Numbered from the stretch's first letter, positions 1-11,265 are shown. The stretch is 64,000 nucleotides of DNA from Flavobacterium araucananum (GCF_002222055.1 NZ_MUGS01000004.1:353441-417440); one strand, 5' to 3'. The notes: a model not told the origin generated them from the sequence alone. Translations and numbers: made by a program.

Positions 1-1
1 T

Positions 2-3000
2 CGAGCCGGAGTAAGCTCTTTTGGAATAGGAGGTACCAATGTGCATATTGTTTTAGAAGAAACACTTACCAAAGAAAAAGGCTCCGCAAGCAGACCTTAT
101 CAATTATTGTCATTGGCAGGTAAAACCCCCGAGGCGTTAAACCGAAACATAAATAAGTTTACCAATTTTTTAAAAAATAATACCGAAGACGATCTTGCAG
201 ATATTGCCTATACGCTACAAACAGGGCGAGAATCATTTGCTTACAGAAAGACTGTAGTTTGTAAAGACAGAGCAGAAGCAATTGCATTATTGTCATCAGA
301 AAACACAATCGACGCTCATAAAACAGCCGGTGTATCAAATAACAGTACACCAAAAATAGCATTTATGTTTTCTGGTCAGGGATCGCAATACCACAATATG
401 TGTGTAACGTTATATCAAAACGAACCTGCTTTTAAGGCTATTACAGATCAATGTCTGACCTTTATAAAAGAAAAATACAATAAAGATTTAAGTACTGTAT
501 TGTTTAGCGATCAGCAGGCAAAAGAAGATTCAGGCATTGATGATACTGAAAACACACAACCTGCCTTATTTATAATAGAATATGCTCTGGCACATGTCTT
601 AGAATCCTGGGGTATAACTCCGGATATCATGATTGGTCATAGCATAGGCGAATATGTTGCAGCTTGTATAAGCGGCGTTTTTACTCTTGAAGAAGCCTTG
701 CATCTGGTGGTAAAAAGAGGAGAGCTAATGCAAAAAATGCCACGAGGTAAAATGGTAAGCATTGCAATAGCAGAGCAGGAGTTACTACCTTTATTAAAAG
801 ATCATAAAAACATATCGTTAGCCGCAGTAAACAGTACTGAATTGTGTGTGGTTTCAGGAGAAGATGATGCAATCGAAGCATTTCGATTAGCTCTGGAAGA
901 AAAAAACTACGTGTGCAGACCTGTGAGAACCTCACATGCGTTTCATTCTTATATGATGGATGAAGCATTGGAGGACTATAAAAAAGAATTTGCAAACATA
1001 AAATTCAAGAAACCTCAAAAAAGTTTTATCTCCAACCTGTCCGGTACAATTGCCTTAGATCAGGAAGTTACAACAGCAGAATACTGGTTGCGCCATTTGC
1101 GTGAAACTGTTTTGTTTGCCAAAGGTATCGAAACTATTTTAGACCATAAAATTAGTACCCTTGTAGAAGTTGGACCCGGAAAAGTGCTGAGCTATTTAGT
1201 AGCAACCAACAACAAAAAAAGTGCTAACCATAATATTGTAAACTTAGTAAGAAGCGTTAAAGAAGAGGGAGATGATTTGCAGCACCTTCTTGTCGCTGTT
1301 GGCAAATTGTGGGAGCAGGGATTTTTGCCACAATGGTCAAAATATTATCAAAACGAACAAAGAAACAAAGTCTCGTTGCCAACGTATGATTTCGAGAAAA
1401 CATCTTATCCAGTTAATGTAAACGCTGTTGACTTAATAAAAGAACAATTTGATGCAGTTGGTTACAGCAATAAGAACGAAACCATTGGGGTAAATGTATC
1501 TTCGTGGAGAAGTTCATTATTGCCCAATTCAGGATTTGGACAGAGCGAAAAAAGAAATTCTTTTTTGGTTTTTTCAGGAAACGAAAATTTCAGTCCGTCA
1601 GTAATCAAGGAGCTTGTTGCCAACAATCATAAAGTAATCGAAGTTAAGTTTGGAGCAGAATTTAAGGAAATTTCAAAAGAGATTGTAGAAGTAAATCCTC
1701 AAAATATTTCTCAATTGTGGCACTATCTTAAACAAGCTTCGATCACGATTGGAGATATTGTTTATTGTGCAGCATTAAGTCAGGAATCAGGAACCGTAAA
1801 CTACGAGGTGATAGACGACCAACTAAATCAGGGATATATTGATTTATGTTATATAATGCAGTCTTTACCACATCTTGATCCAGATGAAAAAATAAGTATA
1901 ACCGTATTTAATAATCATATTGCAAAAGTTTTTGACGAGGATAAATTTAATTCATTAAAAGCCACCATACTTGCACCTGTTAAGATTATACCTTCAGAAA
2001 TATTTCAGGTAAGTTCTAAACTGATCGACATACCATACCCATTTGCAGATGCGGTACGAGCAGCAAAATATTTGCCTAAACTTATTAACGAGTTGTTTTA
2101 CGAATCAGACAACAGCCCGTTTGTAGCATACAGAAACGAACAGCGCTGGATTCCTGGTTACGACACCCTTACAGACAATCAGGAGTTAAGTTCCGGAGTA
2201 ACCATAGTTCCGGAAGGTGTTTATATTATTACAGGAGGATTTGGAGGTATGGGATTTTCTATAGCTCAGGATTTAGTCTTTAAAAAAGGAGCAAATGTTG
2301 TTTTATTGCATCGTTCTGCTTTTCCGGATCGTTTAGCATGGACTGATCTGTTGTTAAACAAAGACAAAGCATCAGGAAAAGAAGCAGATGTGATCCAGAA
2401 AATAGAGGCACTTATAAAAATGGAAGCCACAGGATGTATCGTACAATTGCATCAGGTAAATGTGTCTGAAGAAGCCGAAGTAAAAAATGTTCTCGAAGAA
2501 ATAAAAGAGCAGCATTCTAAAATAAATGGTCTGATATGGGCAGCCGGCGAAATAGATTACGGAGGCATTATCCTGAATAGAAACCGCGAATCATTACTAA
2601 AATACAGTAGCTCAAAAATAGCAGCAGTTTTGTTGTTTGAAAAATATTTGAATTTTGCCGAATTAGATTTTGTAAGTCTTTTTTCGTCTATAGGAAACGT
2701 ATTCTATCAGTCAAAATTTGGACAGGTTGGCTACAATGCTGCAAACGAATTTTTGCAAAGTTACGCCGCTTATTTAGAACAAAAACTAAACATTCACGCT
2801 TTTGCAATCAACTGGTGCGATTGGTTAAATGTAGGTATGACCGTAAAATCGTTGCAGAACGCATCAGAGCAAAGCATCGAAAATGCAAACAATCAAATCG
2901 ATGGTATTTATCCGGAAGAAGGAGTGGCAGTATTTTATCGTTGTCTTGAAAGTAAAGCCGTTTCTACGACCGTATACAAAGGCAATCTGACAGAAGCCAT

Positions 3001-6000
3001 TAAACAACACGAAGCAGAATATCAAAAAATAAAAAAAGAACTGACTTTGCCAAACGCAGTAGCAATTACGGCAATTGAAGATCAAAATGTAAAGAGCGCA
3101 GAAGAGATCGTAATCGAAGTTTTCTCGCAGTTTTTTGGCAAAACAGGCTTCGATTTAAACACAGATTTTTTCGAATTAGGCGGAGATTCCTTAAAAGGGA
3201 TGACCTTGTTGTCGCGTATCAATCAGCAAATAGGTTCTTCGTTATCAATTGGGGATTTGTATAAACATTCGACCATACAAGCATTGGTCAAATTACTGTC
3301 AAAAACAGCAATAGGCACCCATATAATTCAAATTCCTAAAGTGCCGGAAAAAGAAAACTACAAAGTATCCTCTGCACAAAAGCGAATGTACTTTTTACAA
3401 TTTCTAAACCAGGAAAGTATTGCTTACAACGAAATACAGATATTAGAAGCAAAAGGTATCCTGGATCCGGTTAAAATAAAAAAGGCATTAGAAAAACTGG
3501 TCCAGCGTCATGAAAGCCTTCGTACTTTTTTTGAATTGGATAGCGGAGCAATAGTTCAAAAAATAAACAAAGATATTCGCCTCCATATAGAAGAGTATGT
3601 TTCAGACAGAGAGGGTATAGAAACGATAATTAAAGCATTTATCCGTCCGTTTGATTTAGCTGTAGCACCATTGTTTCGTTTTGGAATTATACAATTGTCA
3701 GAACAGGAGCATATATTAATTCTGGACATGCACCATATCATTACAGATGGTATTTCGAAAAACACATTAATTAGTGATTTTCTAACCTTTTATAATGGGG
3801 TAGAATTGCCGGATTTAAAATTACAATATAAAGATTATGCCGAATGGCAACAAAGTGAATCAGAACAACAGCGAATTATCAAACAAAAAGAATTTTGGTT
3901 AAACCAATTCTCTGATGATATCCCGGTGCTGGAATTGCCTCTGGATTATGTTAGGCCTGCACATAAAAATAATGTGGGAGATTATGTAGAATTTAGCTTA
4001 GATACAGCAGACACAAATGCCTTAAAAACATTGACAGAAGGGCATAACGTATCCCAATTTGGCTTGTTATTGTCTATTTTTAATGTCCTGCTAAGCAAAG
4101 TATCCAATCAGGAAGATATTGTAATAGGGACCTCAATGTCTGGTCGTTTGCACGCTGATCTGGAAGGTATTTTAGGAATGTTTGTCAATGTTTTACCGTT
4201 GCGAAATTATCCTGACGGAAACCTGAGTTTTATTGAATTATTGGCAAATGTAAAATCAAATACATTGGCTTGTATGGACAATCAGGGCTATCAGTTTGAA
4301 GATTTGATAGAAGCACTCGGGATAAAGCCCAATGCAAGCCGTGACGCCTTATTTGATGTTTTATTTGATTACCATAACTTTGAAGAAACACCGGCAGCAG
4401 AGATTTCAGATTTAAGTTTTAGCGGTTATGGCAGAAAGCAAAAAACCTCAAAGTTTGATCTTACCTTAAGAGCAAAAGAAGTAGAGAACAAAATCTATTT
4501 AGGTTTTGAGTATCGAACAGATCTGTTTAAAAAAGAAACCATAGAGCAATTTGTAAACTATTTTAAAATAATAGTCACTACCATCATTGCAAACAAAAAT
4601 GTGCGATTGTCAGACATAAATATCCTGGATGAACACAGTACAAATAAATTACTGCATGTTTTTAATGCTACAAATGTCGAATATGCGGCAGATAAAACCG
4701 TATTGGATTTATTTGAAGATCAGGTCGCAAAAACACCTGATGCCGTTGCCGTAGTTTTTGAAACTAAAAAAATCACCTACAAAGAACTCGATAGTTTATC
4801 GACTCAAATGTCTTATAATTTAATACAAAATTATACTGTCGAAAAAGGGGATATGGTTGGTGTGCTCCTGAACCGAAGCGAGTGGACGATTATTACCATT
4901 TTAGGAATTTTGAAATCAGGCGCAGTATTTATTCCTGTCGATTCAGAATTGCCAGCAAATCGTCAGGCCTTTATTGTTACCGATACAGCCTTGAAACTAT
5001 TGGTTACAGAAACCTCATTTTTACTGGACCTTGATTTTTATGAAGGAAACGTAATGTCTGTAGACGTAGAGTTTGAAACCTTTGCAGATGCTTTAAATAT
5101 CGATAGTATCGATTTGGCTCCAAATGACTTAGCCTACATTATCTATACCTCAGGATCAACAGGACAACCCAAAGGTGTTATGATCGAATATCGCTCATTA
5201 ACTAATTATTTGCTATGGGCAAAAGAGCAGTATTTAAGCGGAAGCCTGATCAATAAAAATTTTGGTTTATTTACCTCTTTATCTTTTGATCTAACCATAA
5301 CCAGCTTGTTTCTGCCTTTGATAAGTGGTGGAATACTGAAAGTACTTCCTTCAAGCAGTTCTGTAGTGAACTTACTCGAAAACTACCTTGACAGCGACCT
5401 GTCCTGTATTAAATTGACGCCTGCACATATTAGTGTTTTAGGCAATTTGGAGATACAATCAGACAAAATCGAAGTGGCAGTAGTAGGAGGAGAAGAACTT
5501 AAAAAAGAACATGTCGAAATATTAAGAAAAATAAACCCTTCGATAAAAATCTATAACGAATATGGTCCTACCGAAGCCACAGTTGGTTGTACGATTTTTG
5601 AAATTAAATCGTCTGAAGAACTAATCCTGATTGGTAAACCAATTGCAAATACTTCGATATATATCCTCGATAAGTTCAACAGATTACAACCAGAAGGTGT
5701 TTTAGGAGAAATAAGTATTGGTGGTTCAGGATTAGCCAGAGGTTATTTGAACAGATTGGACCTGACATCAGAAAAATTTATTGCAAACCCGTTCATAGAA
5801 GGAGAACTACTCTATAAAACAGGCGATTTAGGAAAATGGCTGTCCAATGGTACCATTGATTATAAAGGCAGGATCGATCATCAGGTAAAAGTAAGAGGGT
5901 ATCGAATCGAATTAGGAGAAATCGAAACGCATATTTTGCAATTCTCACCAGCTATAAAACAGGTTCTGGCGCTAATAAAAGAAGTAAAAAACGAAAGTTG

Positions 6001-6538
6001 CATAGTCGTTTATTATGTTGCGGATCCTGAAATCGATAAAGCCGAATTGAGAAGTTATCTTCTTAAAAACCTGCCAGAATATATGGTTCCTGATTTTTAT
6101 GCAGCACTAAAATCAATACCCTTAAACTCCAGCGGAAAAGTAGACAGAAAAGCGTTGCCCAATATTACAGGCGATGATTTGATTAAAAAAGAATATGTCG
6201 CTCCAAGAAATGAAATAGAAGAAAAACTGATAAAAATAGTAGCGACTATTCTGGAAGCCAAAGAAAATGAAATTGGTATAAATGATAGTTTTTTTGATCT
6301 GGGGATGAATTCTCTAAAACTAATTATCATGGTCAATCACATCAAGACAGAATTAGGTTTAGGGATCAATATTGCCATTCTTTTTGAGTTCTCGACTGTT
6401 AATGAACTGTCTGGTAAAATAGACGAATTAATAAACGAAACAGAAGGAGATAACGAAGATTTATCAGGTAAGGAAGAAGAAAACCAAACTGATTTATTAG
6501 AACAATACGATGACTTTTTAGAACAGATTGTAGATTAA
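2..6538 (+). CDS. Hybrid PKS-NRPS: (KS end)-AT-KR-ACP-C-A(Asn)-T, 5' partial
   Basis: This multimodular synthase adds one malonyl-derived unit, reduces it to a beta-hydroxy group, then condenses it with an amino acid. The reading frame is open from base 2 and begins with the last KS motif (SSFGIGGTN), so the true start lies upstream. Counting residues from base 2: AT about 115-420 (GHSIGE, Ser214; HAFH at 312, the malonyl signature); KR about 740-1000 (GGFGGMG, Tyr in GYNAANEF); ACP with Ser1063 in GGDSLK; C domain with HHIITDG at 1244; A domain with YTSGSTG at 1715; carrier with Ser2104 in LGMNSLK. My by-eye specificity read is D-L-T-K-V-G-E-V-G-K, close to the Asn code (DLTKLGEVGK), with Asp as the alternative. 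There is no DH or ER. The acidic C-terminal tail may dock to the next protein, which starts 16 nt downstream. Confidence 0.95.
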   Translation, partial: RAGVSSFGIGGTNVHIVLEETLTKEKGSASRPYQLLSLAGKTPEALNRNINKFTNFLKNNTEDDLADIAYTLQTGRESFAYRKTVVCKDRAEAIALLSSENTIDAHKTAGVSNNSTPKIAFMFSGQGSQYHNMCVTLYQNEPAFKAITDQCLTFIKEKYNKDLSTVLFSDQQAKEDSGIDDTENTQPALFIIEYALAHVLESWGITPDIMIGHSIGEYVAACISGVFTLEEALHLVVKRGELMQKMPRGKMVSIAIAEQELLPLLKDHKNISLAAVNSTELCVVSGEDDAIEAFRLALEEKNYVCRPVRTSHAFHSYMMDEALEDYKKEFANIKFKKPQKSFISNLSGTIALDQEVTTAEYWLRHLRETVLFAKGIETILDHKISTLVEVGPGKVLSYLVATNNKKSANHNIVNLVRSVKEEGDDLQHLLVAVGKLWEQGFLPQWSKYYQNEQRNKVSLPTYDFEKTSYPVNVNAVDLIKEQFDAVGYSNKNETIGVNVSSWRSSLLPNSGFGQSEKRNSFLVFSGNENFSPSVIKELVANNHKVIEVKFGAEFKEISKEIVEVNPQNISQLWHYLKQASITIGDIVYCAALSQESGTVNYEVIDDQLNQGYIDLCYIMQSLPHLDPDEKISITVFNNHIAKVFDEDKFNSLKATILAPVKIIPSEIFQVSSKLIDIPYPFADAVRAAKYLPKLINELFYESDNSPFVAYRNEQRWIPGYDTLTDNQELSSGVTIVPEGVYIITGGFGGMGFSIAQDLVFKKGANVVLLHRSAFPDRLAWTDLLLNKDKASGKEADVIQKIEALIKMEATGCIVQLHQVNVSEEAEVKNVLEEIKEQHSKINGLIWAAGEIDYGGIILNRNRESLLKYSSSKIAAVLLFEKYLNFAELDFVSLFSSIGNVFYQSKFGQVGYNAANEFLQSYAAYLEQKLNIHAFAINWCDWLNVGMTVKSLQNASEQSIENANNQIDGIYPEEGVAVFYRCLESKAVSTTVYKGNLTEAIKQHEAEYQKIKKELTLPNAVAITAIEDQNVKSAEEIVIEVFSQFFGKTGFDLNTDFFELGGDSLKGMTLLSRINQQIGSSLSIGDLYKHSTIQALVKLLSKTAIGTHIIQIPKVPEKENYKVSSAQKRMYFLQFLNQESIAYNEIQILEAKGILDPVKIKKALEKLVQRHESLRTFFELDSGAIVQKINKDIRLHIEEYVSDREGIETIIKAFIRPFDLAVAPLFRFGIIQLSEQEHILILDMHHIITDGISKNTLISDFLTFYNGVELPDLKLQYKDYAEWQQSESEQQRIIKQKEFWLNQFSDDIPVLELPLDYVRPAHKNNVGDYVEFSLDTADTNALKTLTEGHNVSQFGLLLSIFNVLLSKVSNQEDIVIGTSMSGRLHADLEGILGMFVNVLPLRNYPDGNLSFIELLANVKSNTLACMDNQGYQFEDLIEALGIKPNASRDALFDVLFDYHNFEETPAAEISDLSFSGYGRKQKTSKFDLTLRAKEVENKIYLGFEYRTDLFKKETIEQFVNYFKIIVTTIIANKNVRLSDINILDEHSTNKLLHVFNATNVEYAADKTVLDLFEDQVAKTPDAVAVVFETKKITYKELDSLSTQMSYNLIQNYTVEKGDMVGVLLNRSEWTIITILGILKSGAVFIPVDSELPANRQAFIVTDTALKLLVTETSFLLDLDFYEGNVMSVDVEFETFADALNIDSIDLAPNDLAYIIYTSGSTGQPKGVMIEYRSLTNYLLWAKEQYLSGSLINKNFGLFTSLSFDLTITSLFLPLISGGILKVLPSSSSVVNLLENYLDSDLSCIKLTPAHISVLGNLEIQSDKIEVAVVGGEELKKEHVEILRKINPSIKIYNEYGPTEATVGCTIFEIKSSEELILIGKPIANTSIYILDKFNRLQPEGVLGEISIGGSGLARGYLNRLDLTSEKFIANPFIEGELLYKTGDLGKWLSNGTIDYKGRIDHQVKVRGYRIELGEIETHILQFSPAIKQVLALIKEVKNESCIVVYYVADPEIDKAELRSYLLKNLPEYMVPDFYAALKSIPLNSSGKVDRKALPNITGDDLIKKEYVAPRNEIEEKLIKIVATILEAKENEIGINDSFFDLGMNSLKLIIMVNHIKTELGLGINIAILFEFSTVNELSGKIDELINETEGDNEDLSGKEEENQTDLLEQYDDFLEQIVD

Positions 6539-6554
6539 TTAAGAAGAATATTTT

Positions 6555-9500
6555 ATGAATAGAGAGTCCATAAAAAGAGATATTGCCATTATAGGTATTT
6601 CCTGTAAATTTTCGAAATCCGAAAATCCAAATGAGTTTTGGGAAAATTTGAAGGAAGGAAATCAAATGATACAGTTTTACTCAGATGAAGAACTTGCAAA
6701 ATTAGGGGTTGATAAAAGCACGATTAATAATCCGGCATACATTAAAAGAAAGTCTACGATACAAAATTCAGATAGTTTCGATTATCCGTTTTTTTCTTAT
6801 ACAAAAGATGAGGCAAATTTAATGGATCCTCAAATTCGAATCCTGCATCAACAAGTGTGGTCAGCCATAGAAGATGCAGGCTATAATGCGTCTGCGTACA
6901 AGGATAAAATTGGAATGTACATGACTGCCGAAGATAATTTTAACTGGATTGCCCACAGTTTTATCAGCGAAAACAAAAATGTAGACCCCTTTTATTTATC
7001 CTTTATAAATAATAAAAGTTTTATCAGTAGTTTAATATCCTATAACCTAAATCTAAAAGGTCCTAGTGTTGCTATTGATACGGCTTGTTCCAGTTCCCTG
7101 ATGACAGTGCACCTTGCCAGTAAAAGTTTGTTGTTAAGAGAATGCTCATTGGCAATTGCCGGAGGCATTAATTTGAATACAAAAATAAATAGAGGACACT
7201 TTTATCAAGAGGGAGGGATAGGTTCAAAAGATGGATATTGCCGCACGTTTGATAGCGAATCATCCGGAACAACAGGTGCCGAAGGTACAGGAGTAGTAGT
7301 GCTAAAAAGGCTCGAAGAAGCGATAAAGGACAGAGATAATATTTATGCCGTTATTCGTTCCTCTGCCGTTAACAATGATGGTCGAAAAATAGGCTATACC
7401 GCTCCAAGTGTAAAAGGACAGGCAGAGTGTATAAAAATGGCGCATAGAATGGCAAATGTGCCTTATAATACCATATCGTATATCGAAGCACACGGAACAG
7501 GTACAAAACTTGGTGATCCCATTGAAATTGAAGCCCTCAATCAGGCATTTAATTATGATACAACACATCAGTGTGCTGTAGGATCGTTAAAATCTAATAT
7601 TGGTCATTCCGGAAATGCTGCCGGAGTGGGCGGACTGATAAAAGCCACTTTATCTTTAAAAAATAAAATGATTCCGGGAGTATCAAATTATAAAATTCCC
7701 AATCCGGAAATAAATTTTAAGGGAGGCCCCTTTTTTGTAAATAACCAATTGACAAAATGGGAATCAAAAAATAATTTGCCGCTTAGAGCCGGTGTAAGTA
7801 GTTTTGGGATTGGAGGAACGAATGTGCACATCATCCTGGAAGAATTTGAAAAGACCGAAACACAAAGCGCTTCACGTCCGTTTCAGTTAATTACCTATTC
7901 TGCCAAAAACGAGAATTCATTAATTAACTATAAAGAAAAGCTAAAAACCTTTGTCGAAAATCAGCCTTTTCAATTGGCAGATTTAGCCTATACGCTAAAA
8001 ACGGGCAGAGCAGAGTTTGCCTATAAAAGTGTGATAGTTGCAAAAGACAAAGAAGAGTTAGGATCAAAATTGCAGGATTCGAATCTGGCAATCGAAGTAC
8101 AAAAAGAAAAGAAAGATCTTGTTTTTATGTTTTCCGGACAAGGAACACAGTATTTTAAAATGGGAAAAGATTTGTACGATCACGAACCCGAATTTAAAAA
8201 AATAATAGACGAAGGATTTCAAATCCTGCACAAAAATACCGGAGAAGATTTTGCCCAAATTTTAGGCTATCGATCAAATGAGACGATCGATGAAAATCGC
8301 ATAAATGAAACACAATACACACAGCCGCTTCTTTTTTTAATCGAATATGCATTGGCTTCCGTATTACTAAAATGGGGAATAAAACCCCATAATATGATTG
8401 GTCATAGTCTGGGCGAATATACCGCTGCGTGTATCGCTGAGGTATTTTCGTTTGAAGATGCCCTGAAATTAATTGCAAAAAGAGCACAATTAATGAGCGG
8501 GGTCGAAAAAGGCAGTATGGTTGCCATTGATGCCTCTATTGATACAATTGTAGGATTACTGAACACCAATCTATCGATTGCAGCCATAAATTCGCCTACA
8601 TCATGCGTGGTTTCAGGAACCAAAAATGACATCGAAAATTTTATTCAAATACTCACCTTACAGGATATTTCATGTTCTCAGTTAAAAACCTCACATGCCT
8701 TTCATTCCGGTATGATGGATGTTATTTTAGAAAAATATGAGCAGGAACTCGATACAATTCAATTCTCGAACCCTAAGTTGCCATACATTTCGAATCTTAC
8801 CGGAAAACAAATTCTGGATACAGAAGCCACTTCGTCAAAATACTGGGTAAGACATTTAAGAGAAACCGTAAATTTTAGAGACGGAATCGATTTTGTACTT
8901 CAAAAACCGAATGTTGTTTTTATAGAAATTGGTCCGGGAAAAACACTATTGTCGCTAAGCAGGCAAAACCAGAAATATACTAATACCCATGTGGCGATCG
9001 AATTGTTGCGACGTTTTAATGAGTCGACAGATGATAATGAAAAATTTACGACTGCCATAGGAAAAATATGGAGCAACGGAATAAAAATCGACTGGAACGA
9101 ATATTATGCAACAGAAGAGCGAAACAGAATTTCAGCTCCTACCTATTCTTTTGACGGTTATAAACTGGATTTTTTGGTCGATCCTTTTCAAAAAATTGCA
9201 AGCGGATTATCAGATTATAAACCATTTGATCAGTGGTTCTATATGCCAAACTGGAAAAAAGCAGTTTTAGCAAAAAGCAAAGATCAGGATACAAAAAGTA
9301 AACATTTTTTAATTTTTTCTGATGATAACAACGTCTCAAATTTACTTGAATCACAACTAACTACACAAGGAAACAGTGTTATAAAAGTGATAAAAAGTGA
9401 TGATTTTGAGCGTGTCAATGACGAATTGTTCCAATTAAATCCAGGCAAAGAGCACAATTTTACAGCATTGTTCAAAGAACTTGAGCGTAACAATACGCCA

Positions 9501-11000
9501 ATAGATCAAATTATTTTCAATTGGAATTTCGAAGGCGAAGATCAGGAAGCAATGTTGTCTGTTTTTAATACATTCAATGCGTTATGCAAAAGTTTGATTA
9601 ATTATAATCCGGATTTCAAAAAGAAAATTACACTACTATCCGGTTTGAATCATGAGATTTTAGGAGACGAGAAAAGCAATATTGCTTTGATCGCTTCAAT
9701 GAAACAATTGTATGTTTGCTCGCAGGAAAATCCCAACCTGTTTAGTTGCAGTATAGATATTAATCAGGAAATAAACGATCCTGAAATAATTGCCAAAGTG
9801 ATCGAAGACCTACAGTATAACTACACAGATACTACGATCGCGTTTAGAAACGGAAACCGTTGGACGCAGTTTTACGATAACCTGAATCTGGAAGTAAAGG
9901 AAGAAAACAAATACCTTAAAACAGATAAAACCTACCTCATTACCGGTGGTTTAGGAAAAGTAGGCAAAATATTGTCAACGCATTTATCAGATACTTACAA
10001 CGCAAAAATAATACTAACAGGCAGAAGCAGTATCCCGCCAGAAGATCTTTGGGATAACGTTTTAAGCGATTCCGGAACAAATGCTAAGGTAGTTGCTGCC
10101 ATCAAAGCGCTAAAAGAGTTAAAGAAAACGAACAAACAAGTTTATTATTATACCGGAGACGTTTCTGATTATAGCACTTTTAGTAAAGTAGTCGAAAAAA
10201 TAGAAGCAGATCACGGTCAAATTTCCGGAGTAATTCATGCTGCCGGAAACATAGAAAATTCAACTTTTAAGAGCGTAGAAAATTTAAGCTCAGAGATTGC
10301 CGTAAAACAATTTTTGCCTAAAGTTCAGGGGACCTTAAATATCAATTCCATTTTTGAGCACAAATCTTTAGATTTTGTATGGATAACGTCAAGTTTAGCG
10401 TCTGTTTTAGGCGGATTAAATTATGGTGTATATGCAGTATCAAATGGCTTTATAGATGCTTTTGTCAATTCCGGACGAAGAGAATTAAAAAATTGGTTTT
10501 ATGTAAACTTAGATGGCTTATCAGAAGAGAGAATAGACGATAAAAAACTAGTTGAGGTCTTTGAAAGAACCTTTTCTTTACAAGATTCAGCCCAGCTAAT
10601 TGTATCTGCAAGAGATCCTAATTCGTTCAAATTAAAACATGGTATTGATAGTATAGAAGACCAAACCATCGATAACGAACGCACCGTAGATCGAAATGTT
10701 TTGAGTGTAAGTTATCAGGAGCCTGAAACTGAAACAGAACAAAATTTATGCGAAATGATTCAGTTATTTTTTGGATATCAAAAAGTAGGAGTACTCGATG
10801 ACTTTTTTGAGATGGGCGCAGATTCTCTAAAAGCAATGACCTTGCTAAAAAGAATCAATAAAACGTTTAGCGTAGAAATGAATATTCAGGACTTTTATTC
10901 GAACCCCAATATAAAAAAACTAGCGGCAGAAATAGAACTGGCAATAGAAATTGTGAGTTTGCAGGACAATCGAAAAGGGGCAAATACATTGGTTATTTAG
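6555..11000 (+). CDS. Type I polyketide synthase module KS-AT-KR-ACP
   Basis: A single complete PKS module of 1481 aa that extends the chain by one malonyl unit and reduces the beta-keto group. KS about 8-430 with Cys178 in DTACSSS, His313 in HGTGT and His351 in GHSGNAAG, so the condensation triad is intact. AT about 520-830 with Ser618 in GHSLGE and HAFH at 714 (malonyl-type). KR about 1120-1330 with GGLGKVG near 1130 and the Tyr/Asn pair in YAVSN. ACP Ser1424 in GADSLK. There is no DH, ER or thioesterase, so the expected product carries a beta-hydroxy group. The start is set by the short N-terminus before the KS motif (RDIAIIG) and by the 16-nt gap to the upstream synthase, which implies co-transcription. 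The gene is followed by a repeat-rich gap containing terminators, so the operon probably ends here. Confidence 0.95.
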   Translation: MNRESIKRDIAIIGISCKFSKSENPNEFWENLKEGNQMIQFYSDEELAKLGVDKSTINNPAYIKRKSTIQNSDSFDYPFFSYTKDEANLMDPQIRILHQQVWSAIEDAGYNASAYKDKIGMYMTAEDNFNWIAHSFISENKNVDPFYLSFINNKSFISSLISYNLNLKGPSVAIDTACSSSLMTVHLASKSLLLRECSLAIAGGINLNTKINRGHFYQEGGIGSKDGYCRTFDSESSGTTGAEGTGVVVLKRLEEAIKDRDNIYAVIRSSAVNNDGRKIGYTAPSVKGQAECIKMAHRMANVPYNTISYIEAHGTGTKLGDPIEIEALNQAFNYDTTHQCAVGSLKSNIGHSGNAAGVGGLIKATLSLKNKMIPGVSNYKIPNPEINFKGGPFFVNNQLTKWESKNNLPLRAGVSSFGIGGTNVHIILEEFEKTETQSASRPFQLITYSAKNENSLINYKEKLKTFVENQPFQLADLAYTLKTGRAEFAYKSVIVAKDKEELGSKLQDSNLAIEVQKEKKDLVFMFSGQGTQYFKMGKDLYDHEPEFKKIIDEGFQILHKNTGEDFAQILGYRSNETIDENRINETQYTQPLLFLIEYALASVLLKWGIKPHNMIGHSLGEYTAACIAEVFSFEDALKLIAKRAQLMSGVEKGSMVAIDASIDTIVGLLNTNLSIAAINSPTSCVVSGTKNDIENFIQILTLQDISCSQLKTSHAFHSGMMDVILEKYEQELDTIQFSNPKLPYISNLTGKQILDTEATSSKYWVRHLRETVNFRDGIDFVLQKPNVVFIEIGPGKTLLSLSRQNQKYTNTHVAIELLRRFNESTDDNEKFTTAIGKIWSNGIKIDWNEYYATEERNRISAPTYSFDGYKLDFLVDPFQKIASGLSDYKPFDQWFYMPNWKKAVLAKSKDQDTKSKHFLIFSDDNNVSNLLESQLTTQGNSVIKVIKSDDFERVNDELFQLNPGKEHNFTALFKELERNNTPIDQIIFNWNFEGEDQEAMLSVFNTFNALCKSLINYNPDFKKKITLLSGLNHEILGDEKSNIALIASMKQLYVCSQENPNLFSCSIDINQEINDPEIIAKVIEDLQYNYTDTTIAFRNGNRWTQFYDNLNLEVKEENKYLKTDKTYLITGGLGKVGKILSTHLSDTYNAKIILTGRSSIPPEDLWDNVLSDSGTNAKVVAAIKALKELKKTNKQVYYYTGDVSDYSTFSKVVEKIEADHGQISGVIHAAGNIENSTFKSVENLSSEIAVKQFLPKVQGTLNINSIFEHKSLDFVWITSSLASVLGGLNYGVYAVSNGFIDAFVNSGRRELKNWFYVNLDGLSEERIDDKKLVEVFERTFSLQDSAQLIVSARDPNSFKLKHGIDSIEDQTIDNERTVDRNVLSVSYQEPETETEQNLCEMIQLFFGYQKVGVLDDFFEMGADSLKAMTLLKRINKTFSVEMNIQDFYSNPNIKKLAAEIELAIEIVSLQDNRKGANTLVI

Positions 11001-11019
11001 TTGTTATATTTCAGGATTT

Positions 11020-11265
11020 ATGAATTTAGACTAGATTTTCTTTTGCCCTTTCAGGGCAATAATGTCGCTTAATTTAGATCATAGTGCGATGCACTATGCT
11101 CTTGCTTTTGGACTTTCAGTCCATTATTTTAGATTTGGTGTACTAATTTCAAAATGGTTGCGCTATCATTGAATTAAATGTTATTAAATTAAAATAAAAT
11201 TTAAAAAGATCTTCCGGGAGTTTTACTTCCGGGAGATTTTTTTTTGACAAATTTTTCATGAAATT
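11020..11265. repeat. Hairpin-rich intergenic direct repeat, copy 1
   Basis: A unit of about 245 bp that recurs at 11421-11665 with only scattered differences. It strings together short palindromes: TGCCCTTTCAGGGCA, CATAGTGC-GAT-GCACTATG and GGACT-TTC-AGTCC. It ends in a rho-independent terminator hairpin (ATCTTCCGGGAG...). The layout resembles REP/BIME-type interspersed palindromic repeats. That a Bacteroidota repeat family is involved is my inference; copies elsewhere in the genome cannot be seen here. Confidence 0.85.
11209..11245 (+). terminator. Rho-independent terminator in repeat copy 1
   Basis: ATCTTCCGGGAG pairs with CTTCCGGGAGAT across a TTTTA loop (12 pairs including G-U wobbles), followed by a run of T. 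It lies about 210 bp behind the PKS gene and probably ends that transcript. Confidence 0.8.
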
